The notes under the pieces were generated by a model. It was not told the DNA's origin and made no database searches. It saw only the letters and a list, made by a program, of their open reading frames with translations. From contig BFEA01000105.1 of the NCBI GenBank assembly GCA_003427395.1, positions 1,086,912 to 1,113,008 on the forward strand: a stretch of DNA of 26,097 bases. Direction: 5' to 3'. The translations under genes were made by a program, and so were the position numbers. This document shows, in pieces, positions 17,773 to 26,097 of this stretch (its first letter is position 1; every line of letters starts with the position of its first letter). The stretch comes from Chara braunii (Eukaryota > Streptophyta > Charophyceae > Charales > Characeae).

Positions 17773-18254
17773 CGACGCTCGGGGTAGGGGTGGAGATGGG
17801 GAAGAGGGCGAGAGGGGCGATCAGTGGCGCTGGTCCGGAGGGAGAAGGTATCAATACAGTCAGTCCCCACTACTTGTCGCCCTGGCTGGGCCAATCGCTG
17901 CCGCCAATCAGTCGCCAACTCCTGTCCCCACTTATAAAGTTCGGTCACCACCGCGTCACGCCACTGCGTGCTGATGGTACACAGATCGCCGCGGAAAGCC
18001 ACGATTACCGTTACGTCGCTCTGAGTAGGATGTGACAAACGACGGAATGCCGATGCCTCCGCCAAGATGACTGCCGAGCCTCGATCGGTTGATATAATTA
18101 TCTCGATGGCGGCGCACCAAGCCCCGTCGCCGAAGAGTTGCACATACCGGAGAAGGTCGGAACTTAGATGAGGATGCGTAACTTGGCGAAATTGCAACAA
18201 AGTTCGAGGTTGAAGAAGATGAGGAGGAAGGGTCGGCTCGATCATAAAACTCAT
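17769..18254 (-). CDS. Ty3-element extra ORF, 161 codons, unknown function
   Basis: The ATG at 18252-18254 overlaps the pol TGA as ATGA, and the ORF ends in the next ATGA at 17769-17772. The middle of the protein is well mixed and plausible as a folded unit (CAAIEIIISTDRGSAVILAE; VTVIVAFRGDLCTISTQWRD; TELYKWGQELATDWRQRLAQ). The last ~20 residues are Pro/Arg-rich and may be out of the original frame. With the next ORF it may have formed one longer protein before a frameshift. No known domain recognised. Confidence 0.42.
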   Translation of the reverse strand: MSFMIEPTLPPHLLQPRTLLQFRQVTHPHLSSDLLRYVQLFGDGAWCAAIEIIISTDRGSAVILAEASAFRRLSHPTQSDVTVIVAFRGDLCTISTQWRDAVVTELYKWGQELATDWRQRLAQPGRQVVGTDCIDTFSLRTSATDRPSRPLPHLHPYPERR

Positions 18255-19591
18255 GGCGAAGTTGAGGGGGAGGGATCGGCAGATGACGGAAAGGAAGCGA
18301 GTTCCTCGTCCGTGCTGGAGGAAAAAGAAGAAGAAGGAGATAGGTTGAGGTTCTCAGAAGGAGGAAGGGGGCGAAGGTAGGAGGTGTGACGGACAATGGG
18401 AAGGGAGCTATGATGGCTGCCTCTGGCTTCGGGCGCGATGCGCACCGTGTTGGCTCCATTGGGACCAAGCTCTACGACGCGAAAACAACCAGAGAATTTG
18501 AGAGCGAGTTTACGGTCCCGTGCAGATTTGCGTACCTGCACCAGATCCACTAGCTTATATTGGTGTTGTGGGCCCGCATTCCCATTCCGGGCCTCATAGC
18601 TACGGACCTGTCTACCGTGGGCCAGCTCGGTCATTTTCTGTCTTTTCCGGACCAGTTTAGGAATGGCCCTTTCCATTAAATCCACATACCGCTTGGCCTT
18701 GGCCTTAAAGGCCGCACGCGTGTCCCAACCCCCTTTGTCGACAATTTCTGCAGTACCCCGATTATCGACACATGGGAGGCTATTAGTTCGAAGCTGGAAG
18801 GGGGTGAACCCTGTGGATTCATGAGGGGTAGCTCGGTGGATCCCGACGATCTGATAGACGATCTCAGGCAACGGACGCGTGTCACGAGCCGCTAAGTTCT
18901 TACGGAGGGCGGTCTTAATGATGCGATTCACATTCTCTGCTAGTCCATTCGACAGGGAAACATGGGGAGCGGTGTGTTGGAGAGTAACGCCACGACGCAT
19001 TAGTAATTCCTCTACCTCACCCTTGAATTCAGATCCGTTATTGGTTAGAATCTCCTCTGTATCTAGATGGGTATTGAAGAATCGATCGATGTATGTGGCT
19101 ATCTCTGAGGCCTTGCGGGTTTTACACGGATAGACTTCGATATAATTCGAGAAATGGTCGATCTACAGCAAGAGGATGGAGTATTCGCAGCGATTGGGGC
19201 CAGGTGGCACGTCTATATCAGTTGTGTCCATACTGACTCGCTGAAACAGTTGTTCTACCTCTGTTGGGACTATTGTATTTGGCCCACGAAGGGGCGCGCG
19301 GTCGGCCGCACAAACTAGACAGTTAACGACCACGTGCTTCACATCATCCCGAATATTAGACCGAAACCATCGATTTTGGTCGATAGTTGCCTCTGTGATA
19401 CGTATTGTGAAATGATCGCCCTGTTCTTCGTGCGCGGACCTAGTCCAGTCATATCTCTGGAAAGGGTGAGGAACCGTCAACCATAGTCTCGATCCGTCCG
19501 TCTTACGCTTCTCTAGATGTCCGTTGATCCATCGATAATCTCGGGATCTCTCGGTAGCTCGATGCCTATCGTGCTTAGTGAGATGGTCCAT
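18251..19591 (-). pseudogene. Ty3/gypsy integrase, defective
   Basis: From the N-terminus: a zinc-binding HHCC region (HEEQGDH ... CLVC), the first catalytic Asp in SMDTTDID, a core segment (IDHFSNYIEVYP) and the second catalytic site in ILTNNGSEF. The usual TDNG reads TNNG there, so the catalytic Asp is Asn (AAT, 19040-19042). The third catalytic residue is Glu in SNGLAENVNR. A C-terminal module with KFSGCFRVVELGPN, like the GPY/F region, and a Ser-rich tail follow. An in-frame TAG at 19160-19162 interrupts the core. The stop and the missing Asp each predict no integration activity. The frame ends at TGA 18251-18253, overlapping the next ATG. Confidence 0.9.
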
Positions 19592-20009
19592 CGGTAGCTA
19601 ATAATATTTTATCCGTCGCTCGTCGATATTTCTCATCGTATTCAGGGTCGTCCGTTCGGGCAACCTCGAATCGAACCTCCGTAGGGAGTTTCTCTGTCCT
19701 ACACAGGGGGCATCTTCACTCCTTGCTACTTATTCTGTATCGAACGCACGCGCCATGTGCACGATTGACGCACGTGGCGCACTCCACCTAATCAATAAAT
19801 CCAGACTCGAAGGGGTAGCAGTTTACCCCGTAAACTCGGGAAATACACGTGCAAAAATAACAGAATTTGTCCGGGAGGGTGGCGAGAAAGTCCAAATGGG
19901 CGAGGGGAGCAAAAGAGGTGAGAGAGATCGAGTCAGGGGGAGTTTCCATCGTTCCAAAAAAACAAAACCGGAAAGGGAGGGAGAGTCAGGGTTGGGTACA
20001 CGTGTCCAC
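19592..20009 (-). other. RNase H to integrase linker, decayed
   Basis: Between the RNase H and integrase remnants, where intact Ty3-type pol has a short tether. About 420 bases without an open frame suggest insertions or frameshifts. A near-perfect inverted repeat (GCCATGTGC/GCACGTGGC) lies at about 19752-19788. Confidence 0.4.
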
Positions 20010-20880
20010 TTAACCCTTCGGCAGGATCTCCACTTGTCTGTATTGAGGCTCGTTCTTTGGCTCCGAGTCGTGCCAGGGGGTCACTTCCTCACTCCTCAGC
20101 ACCTTGTCGGGACGGTGGAGTCGTGTTAACCTATCTGCGTTGCCGTGTTTCTCGTGTTTCCGATAACGGATGTCAAAGTCCATGCTCTGCAGCGTGGTGG
20201 CCCATCGCCCGATCATGAGTAATCCTTGGACTTCTTCAGTGCCAGTAGTGGTTCGTGATCGGCCACCAGTGTAAACCTTCGACCATATAAGTACGCTCGG
20301 AAATGACTGATCCCCCACAAGGCTGCATAGCATTCCCCCATCGGGGCCGGGTAATTGCGTTTACAGGACGGCACAGTCTTGGACGCGTACTCCACCACGT
20401 GTTCCAGGCCGTCTGGTCCCACCTGGGCCAAGATTGTTGAAACCGCCTCCGACTGCCAATCTGTGATGAGAACAAAGGGTTTTTCTGGGCCCCTTCTTAT
20501 GAGGACAGGAGCCGAAATCAAGGCCGCCTTGAGTTCTCCAAAAGCCCGATCGCATTGCGGGGTCCAGATCAACGGCTGATCCTTTTTCAGCAGATTTGTG
20601 AGTGGTCCCGCGATCGCTGCAAACCCCTTGATGAACCTTCGATAGTACGATGCCAAACCCAAAAAAGCACGAAGTTCGACTTGTGTTACGGACGTCAGCA
20701 CTGGCGCGTCCTTCACGATTGTCACTTTCTGGGGCTATGGCTGCAATCCTTGGTCCGTGACCACGTGGCCGAGGAAGGAGATCTCAGTGAGGAAAAACTG
20801 ACACTTCTCAACCGCCACTTTGAATCCTGCATCCTTCAATGCGTGCTATGTCCATTCGATGTGCTGCACGTTGTCGGCCC
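20010..20880 (-). pseudogene. Ty3/gypsy reverse transcriptase C-terminal part and RNase H, defective
   Basis: The segment opens within the RT palm/thumb (NVQHIEW ... CQFFLTEISFLGHVVTDQGL), continues to the gypsy-type FLGLASYYRRFIKGFA, and then RNase H. RNase H acidic residues are visible in LITDWQSEAV, MGECYAALW, VADHEPLLAL and GNADRLTRLH. Damage: TAG at 20846-20848 and 20735-20737, and a one-base frameshift near 20222 moving the last ~100 codons to another frame. The RT catalytic YxDD region is missing: homology stops near 20880, at a pair of palindromes. Gag, protease and most of RT are absent, so the element is 5'-truncated or rearranged. Confidence 0.9.
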
Positions 20881-20881
20881 G

Positions 20882-20936
20882 AATACCCTTACAAGGGTAT
20901 TTGGGCGCCTTTCTGCAGCTTACAGAAAGTACGCCC
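20882..20936. repeat. two adjacent palindromes at the RT breakpoint
   Basis: AATACCCTT (20882-20890) pairs with AAGGGTATT (20893-20901) around a 2-base centre. GGGCG (20903-20907) pairs with CGCCC (20932-20936), enclosing CTTTCTG/CAGAAAG (20909-20915/20923-20929). They sit exactly where RT homology ends. Confidence 0.8.
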
Positions 20937-20939
20937 TGT

Positions 20940-21905
20940 GATGGTATCTAGGGGCGTGCCCCATTTTGTGCAGCCGCAACCAATCCTCAGGGATTGGGAG
21001 TAACGTATGCTTTGAGTTGATTAGAGAGTGTGTGAGCGTGCACTTTGTGGGCACGCGTTAGTTTGACCGGACACTTGATCGATGGAAGGCTATAAGACGC
21101 CGGTAGAACAAGTAAGTGCTAGGCTAGAATTTTGGATGAAGATGTGACCTTGCACGCGCGGGCAAAGTTACGGGCAGCGCAGAGTTGATCAGGTAAGGCT
21201 GTGACCAAAAGAGAATGTTGTCTGACCTATTGGAGACTGACGCTTCAGGGCGACACCGTGTGAAGTTACGCGGACACTAGGTTGACCGTGCACCGTCAAT
21301 AGTAGAAGCCGCCGTCGAAGCCAAGTAAGGATGGCACAAATTAGAGCGAAAGTTGGGCCTTTTTCGGCGAAGAGGCTCGGTCTGCAACCATAGTATGGTG
21401 GGGCAAGCGCGTGTGGTGGGCCAAGTGGAGCCATGCCCTCAAGATACCCAAGTGCGACATTACGGGGCCATGGACGCAAGCTGTAAGTAGAGAACGGCCT
21501 GGGGCATCGTCTGCAGGCCCAGGCTGGCCGACTGTACCATTCACATACAGGGCAGCGCACAACCAATTCAGGTTTGGGCTTAGCCCTATTGGTTACTGCA
21601 CTAGACTTTCACCTTGTCGATCTCGGGATCGAGGCCAGCAGCCAGCATTGGAGGAGCGGAGGAGCGCTACGGAGCGAACTAAGGGGTCGAGGGTCCCGCA
21701 GGACTATCCCCTTTAGTTTTGCAGGGGGATCCGACCGCGGGCCTGCAAGGTAGGACTGAGGACCGAGGACCGAGGACCAAGTACCAACGGTCCTCCTCTC
21801 CCTTTCTCTAAGTCCTAATTTTTATTATTATTATTATTTAAAATTTATTTATTTATTCCATTTTTGGGACACAGCCCGGTGTCGGCACCAGGACCGGCTG
21901 TGAAG
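20940..21905. other. no gene recognised; short direct repeats
   Basis: No frame resembles missing RT, protease or Gag. At about 21750-21785 GAGGACC is repeated in tandem. TTATTATTATTATT and TTTATTTATTTATT simple repeats lie at about 21825-21858. Confidence 0.35.
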
Positions 21906-21908
21906 CCC

Positions 21909-22010
21909 AGCAGCCTAGTTCAGTGGATACACCCACGAACTGCTGAGGCACCAGTGCCTTGTTGCAGTCCTTCGGGGCATCCGTTACAGTTGGAGCAAAA
22001 ACAGGGAAGC
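21909..22010 (+). mobile_element. tRNA-like SINE head joined to U6-like sequence
   Basis: 21909-21966 (AGCCTAGTTCAGTGGATACA; CGAACTGCTGAGGCACCAGT) is the same tRNA-like head as at 9949. At the expected B box it passes into GTCCTTCGGGGCATCCGTTA (21967 on), then CAGTTGGAGCAAAAACAGGG. This follows U6 (GTCCCTTCGGGGACATCCG, ATTGGAACGATACAGAGA) with several substitutions. A second snRNA-containing chimera in one window suggests recurrent template switching. Divergence is high and I see no target duplication. Confidence 0.5.
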
Positions 22011-22361
22011 ATAGAGCAGCCCGACTCTTACTTAAGATAGCAGACCCGATGATAGTGGGTCGCTGCTTACCGACTCGCTACTAAGAGAGATGCCGAGCTG
22101 CTGGGTGCGCTAGTTCCTCAGTGTGCGGAGCGGGCATGTCGGTGGGAGTAGGAGGATGGTGAGCCGCTATGGGGCAATGGGCCAAAGGGGGTGGCGCTCG
22201 TAGGAGCAAGCAGGGGCAGCAATGTGTAACCTGTGCTTCGTTCGACAGACTGGTATAAAAGTCGATGCACCAGGGCGCGATCCCGCGCTAGATACATCTG
22301 CAGGTAAGGTAGGAGGATGCTAAGAGAAAAGTGGGCTATGGCGGGAGAGGACATCATGATC

Positions 22362-22389
22362 TCGCTCGATTCTTGATAGAATCGAGCGA
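22362..22389. repeat. perfect 11-bp inverted repeat (hairpin)
   Basis: TCGCTCGATTC, six-base loop TTGATA, GAATCGAGCGA. No T-run follows. Function unknown. Confidence 0.7.
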
Positions 22390-24900
22390 AATAAAATTCT
22401 AAATAGGGGTTTCGGGGCAGGGTGAAGTCAGAGGTAAGGTTAGTTTTAGCTCTAAGTTAGTAAGTTAGAAGTTAGTTGAGAAAAACGATGCACGGAGATG
22501 GAGGGGAATGAGGAAGGAAAGGAAGTAAAATCGTTGCTTCCGCCCATTTCTTGACGAAAACAAGCGAGAGAAGATGCATTTATGAGGTTTTAAAGGGTTG
22601 CGAATCCAATAGCGCAGTTGGAATTCACAGAAAGTGGGTGATTTTGTGCCATAGGGAGATGAGGCTGCGCCTCGGAAAACAAGTTAGAAATAGTTCAGCG
22701 AGGATGCATCTAGCTAATTTTTCAACGGTACATTCATTCAAGTCTGCGTATCTAATCGATGGGAATAGCGCAAGGCAGCGGCGGGATTGGAGGCCTTACC
22801 TGTTGGCTAGTGCGTTGCGCATCCTATGAGCTGCATGTGATTGTAAAACAGCGGAAGTTCGTGACAAAATTTGCTCGCCGTATCGCCGACGAGGACGTAT
22901 CTCTCCGAGTTGTGGCGGAAGATCATTCTGATTTGGCCATCCTTTCGGTAAGAGTGGCATGAGGTGAGCTGCGAGGTATGAGACTTACCTACTCGCCATG
23001 GGGATCTTTATCGAAGAGGGGGGAGGGACTATGAAAGGAGGATGGGGAGTGAATCTGCCCGCATTTTTGAAAGAGATTCATTCTGTCTGTGCCTTTTCAA
23101 ACGTTCGGAGTAGCTCGAGATGAACTGCGAGCCTGGAGACTTATGGCGATGTGCTGCTCATCTTGGTGATGGAAGTAGCCTCTGCACACTTTTGTGTACG
23201 TATGTAAAAGCATGATGAATCTACCCGTAGTCATACGGGAACTTCATTCCAGTCGTGATTGCCTCTAGCGCACTGCATATGTGGCCACCGGTTGGCCGGG
23301 AGGAGCCAATCTCGATTATACGGGGGGTCATCCATTGAGGATGGGGGCGGATTCAACGGTTTTTTACCTTGGATGAGCTCCGGCCTGCCATAATAAGAAG
23401 AGAGGGGGATAGTAGCGGAACACTCATTTGTTGATGGCCACGACGACCTCCTTCCTACCATGGTTGTCACTGTGGCGCTGTTCATTCAAGAGCTATCTAC
23501 AAAGCTTCTATGGCAGGTGGCTCACTGTACTGACAAGTAGGATTCCTGGGTAGGTAAGCCGTGCGGAGGACCCTTGTGGTAGGATTTGCCTGTAGCAGCA
23601 TAGGGGGATGACCGCTCTGCACAGGCTAGCGAGGACCAGGCATTGCAGGGATTGGCAGAATTAAGAGCGTCTTGGTGTTGTTGGCCGTCAGCATCTAAGT
23701 CGTTGAGGGTGCTGCATGACTTGCAAGAGGATTCTCGGCAGGCTGTGCCCGATCTTACAGGATCCCGAGATAGCATGGTACATGAGAGAGGGAGAGGTAA
23801 AGACTCAGGAGGGCTGAGGGACACTTACGTCTCTACCGATAGGGGGACTGATCATGGGAGAAGAACCAAGAGTTGAGCTATAGTGGCAAGTTGGGAGCTG
23901 TTATGGTGATAGGCGCAGTTGCTGTGCAGGGCACAGGCTGGGCACTGGTACTGTGTTGGGCACTGCTTTAGGCACTACTGTGGAAGCCGGGCGCTGTTCC
24001 CCACTGCAGACTGCGGTTGTGCGCATCATATGGTGCTGCTACGGTGGTTGTATCGTTACTGTTTGTCGGAGGCTGCAGCTGCGGATTGTGTATTGTTGAG
24101 CCTCATTGGGCCGCTGCAGCAATCCAATCGGGGCTGTTACAGTTACTACCGCTGCTGCTAGATCGGGCTGCCACAACACACAGACTGTGTATTGCTGTGC
24201 CTTTGAGGAGCTGATGCGGGGCCACCTTGCCGTGTACCCCGTGCCCTGCCGTACATTCGTTGATGGCTTTCGCTGTGCTCCTCGTCATGCACTAACTGCG
24301 CACGACTGTGGGCTCGGGGGAGTGAGCAGACACTGCTCAAGGGCTATTGCTGTGACTTGGAGGGCAGTCCGGGGACTGACATTCTGCGTTCTGAGCGAGA
24401 CTCGGCTACTTCTGCTGCGTTTCCTGGCCATCATTGCGGGGCCCTCAGGCGCATCCAGACTTCAAGGCCCTCTCATTGTGAGTTGAGTCGCCCCACTCTT
24501 GGATCCCGAGAGTCTAATCTATCTCCTTCTATTCTTCTTACTCTAAGTCTAGTCAGAGGCTACGAGAGGAAGGCGGTAGGCGGGATTGCAACCAGTAGGT
24601 CCGCATCAAGACCTTGTGGGAGGTCCACCCACCGATTGCGGGAGCTCTGCCGGAACCCAGGCAGGGTTCTGGAGGCAGGGGACTTCAGGTATAATTTCGT
24701 TTGACACGTGTGATCCCTTCCCCTAACTATTATCCCTTTGGGTGTCTGAAAACAACTACGACAGGTTATAACTTTTTATTTTTGTTATGTATGTCAGGAC
24801 ATGCCTTGTGAAAGGTAAATTAACAAATATATATGAGAGAGTGAATTCAGACAAAGGAATGGGGGGAAGGTGTTTTGCATGTGTTTGACCGGGTCAACCC
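22390..24900. other. no gene recognised
   Basis: Mixed-composition sequence with many short open frames and none protein-like or family-matching. At 23910-24000 GGGCACTG-like words recur. At about 24075-24215 two diverged segments share ACTGTGTATTGYTG-type sequence. Confidence 0.35.
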
Positions 24901-24906
24901 AAGGCT

Positions 24907-25483
24907 GAGCCCCTCCGGGTGGATGTGGGCTCGGTGCTATATTTTATTGATGTCTGTTGGGCTGTGTAAATGACTTTTATGGTTGGTCCTACCCGGGTAG
25001 GATGGATCAGTCGCTGCTTTATTTGAGGGTTTCTGAACAAGAGGACGGATACCCTGGGTGGGGAAGGCTCGAAGTCCTGGTGTTTCTTTTAATGAGTTGA
25101 GATGCCTGTTTTTCTGAGGGAACAAAGGCATAAGACTAAGCGTACCCTAGGGTTAGGGCGGCTTAGCCATGAGCCATGAACCATCTGGTCAACCAGAATA
25201 TAAAATTTTGATAAATATATAATTGAGCTTATACTTCTGACAGACCGGGCGCCCTGGGCAGGGAAAGTCAGTCAGTAAGTCGGGTAGACTAAAGGAAGAA
25301 AGGGAAATAGATAGAGAATAAAAGGAAGGTAACTGGACGGATGAACGTACCCTAAGAGTTAGGATGGTTCAGTTGTATGCTCGTAATAACATTAAGGATC
25401 GGGAGTTAGTATAAACCTGTTTCTACTTCCCATTCTAAACAAGTGGGCGGATCGGAAGTTCCAGTAGTTGGAAAGGTCCGATC
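24907..25483 (+). repeat. hairpin array, diverged left part (8 units)
   Basis: Outer arms (left/right): GAGCCC 24907/GGGCTC 24927; TTGGTC 24983/GATCAG 25005; AGGAC 25042/GTCCT 25074; GCCT 25104/AGGC 25126; CTAAGC 25136/GCTTAG 25161; CTGAC 25237/GTCAG 25267; TGAAC 25342/GTTCA 25367; GATCGGA 25450/TCCGATC 25477. Most enclose a second short stem. The last has inner stem TTCCA/TGGAA, unrelated in sequence to the usual CCCTA/TAGGG but in the same place. The third and fourth units are the least regular. Spacing is 60-110 bp. Confidence 0.7.
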
Positions 25484-25558
25484 GACTGCCTAACAAGAGA
25501 AGGAAAAACATAAAGTGTGTGTAAGTATTCGTGTTATATTAGCTGTTGTATGGCTGAC

Positions 25559-25967
25559 TAGGCGTACCCTAGGGTTAGGGCGGCCTACTGATATGCTTTT
25601 GTTATTGATGTAAGTTGGACGTACCCTAGGGTAAGGCGGTCCAACTTTTTGTCGTTTGTACTTATGTGCAGGCAAGTTAGGCCTACCCCTGGGTAAGGAT
25701 GGTCTAATGTTATGCTATATGTAACTTTGTATAGGGCAGGCTGGGCACACCCTAGGGTTAGGGCAACCCAGTCCTATGCTTCATGTCGTTAGGTTGGCAG
25801 AAACCAGACGTACCCTAGGGTAGGGCGGGCTGGTCATATGCATTATGTATACAGTTTATGTTATGTTGGACACACCTTAGGGTAGGGCAGTCCAGTTGTG
25901 CGTACTTTATCTGTTATTTAGGCAGATCAGATACAACCCTTTAGTAGGGCGAGTCTGATCATATGCC
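25559..25967 (+). repeat. hairpin array, regular part: seven ~62-bp units with covarying stems
   Basis: Cores start at 25567, 25624, 25686, 25750, 25813, 25875 and 25937 (spacing 57-63). Typical unit: left arm, GTA or ACA, CCCTA, loop GGG(T), TAGGG, CG or CA, right arm, then a YATATGC-like word. Arms: TAGGC/GCCTA; AAGTTGGAC/GTCCAACTT; TTAGGCC/GGTCTAA; CTGGG/CCCAG; ACCAG/CTGGT; TTGGAC/GTCCAG; GATCAGA/TCTGATC. Arm sequence changes from unit to unit while complementarity is kept, with G.T pairs in only two units. In the last, GGCA/TGCC (25921/25964) adds a third helix. No ORF runs through it. It may act as structured RNA or cruciform DNA; function unknown. Confidence 0.85.
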
Positions 25968-26097
25968 ATAGGAAAGGGGGACTAAAAAGGGAAAAGAACA
26001 GCCATTTCGTCAAAATGGACATATTATATTTTTTGAACGAAATCAAAACTGACTTTTTTTGCCAAAATCCGGTCGGAATTTTTTGCTCATGGGGGTC
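25968..26097. other. AT-rich sequence to window end
   Basis: No hairpin unit, gene or repeat recognised after the last array unit. Confidence 0.4.

Larger units (their letters stand above)
16368..20880 (-). mobile_element. 5'-truncated Ty3/gypsy LTR retrotransposon (no LTRs identified)
   Basis: The order RT, RNase H, integrase on the minus strand defines Ty3/gypsy; copia has integrase before RT. Two to three extra ORFs follow integrase. No LTR pair, tRNA primer-binding site (TGGTATCAGAG-type) or polypurine tract could be placed, so these limits mark coding remnants, not element ends. Confidence 0.8.

Noticed and set aside
20939-20960. TGGTATCTAG as a plus-strand primer-binding site
   Set aside because: Only the first seven bases match the tRNA-iMet type site, and no LTR precedes it.
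25145-25880. Interstitial telomere array
   Set aside because: TTAGGG occurs once per ~62-bp unit within a hairpin, not in tandem.
24907-25967. CRISPR-like repeat-spacer array
   Set aside because: Eukaryotic context; the conserved part is the hairpin core, and the variable parts are complementary arms, not independent spacers.

Overview
The window is eukaryotic nuclear DNA from a repeat-rich genome of the green-plant lineage. The one confident host gene is the first exon of a plant-type mitochondrial glycine decarboxylase P-protein. There are plant-like U2/U6 snRNA sequences, tRNA-derived SINE fragments, Ty3/gypsy pol, and several DNA-transposon families with clear terminal inverted repeats. 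Low gene density, a first intron longer than 7 kb and abundant simple repeats fit a streptophyte alga of the Chara type. That assignment is inference; no marker here proves it.

Layout. 1-7469: apparently intron 1 of the P-protein gene (minus strand), filled with repeats: a 204-bp tandem duplication, a hAT-like element with an exact 8-bp target duplication (2043-2782), tandem duplications, a U2 retrocopy (3441-3645), a chimeric U6-U2 retrosequence with a 13-bp target duplication (4020-4384), foldback/SINE sequence (4721-5720), two short TA-flanked MITEs sharing a TIR (5490-5600, 6642-6746), and CT/GT, GTA and GAA/GCA microsatellites. 7470-8711: P-protein exon 1, minus strand. 8712-11340: C-rich 5' flank, SINE fragments and a 945-base assembly gap (10108-11052). 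11340-16367: GA microsatellites, a PIF/Harbinger-like element nested in a foldback element (12066-12819), an unrecognised 191-codon ORF, a possible copia relic and a probable misassembly at a single N (14543). 16368-20880: decayed Ty3/gypsy element, minus strand, with RT end, RNase H and integrase followed by two extra ORFs joined head to tail by ATGA overlaps. 20881-24900: mostly unrecognised DNA with a tRNA-like/U6-like chimera (21909-22010). 24907-25967: an array of about 15 nested hairpins.

The best candidate for something undescribed is that last array. Each unit keeps a short core (typically an inner CCCTA/TAGGG stem) inside an outer stem whose sequence differs in nearly every unit while its two arms stay complementary. 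This is compensatory change readable by eye. The rest of the window is largely a record of retroposition, including template-switched snRNA chimeras, and nested DNA transposons around one photorespiration gene.
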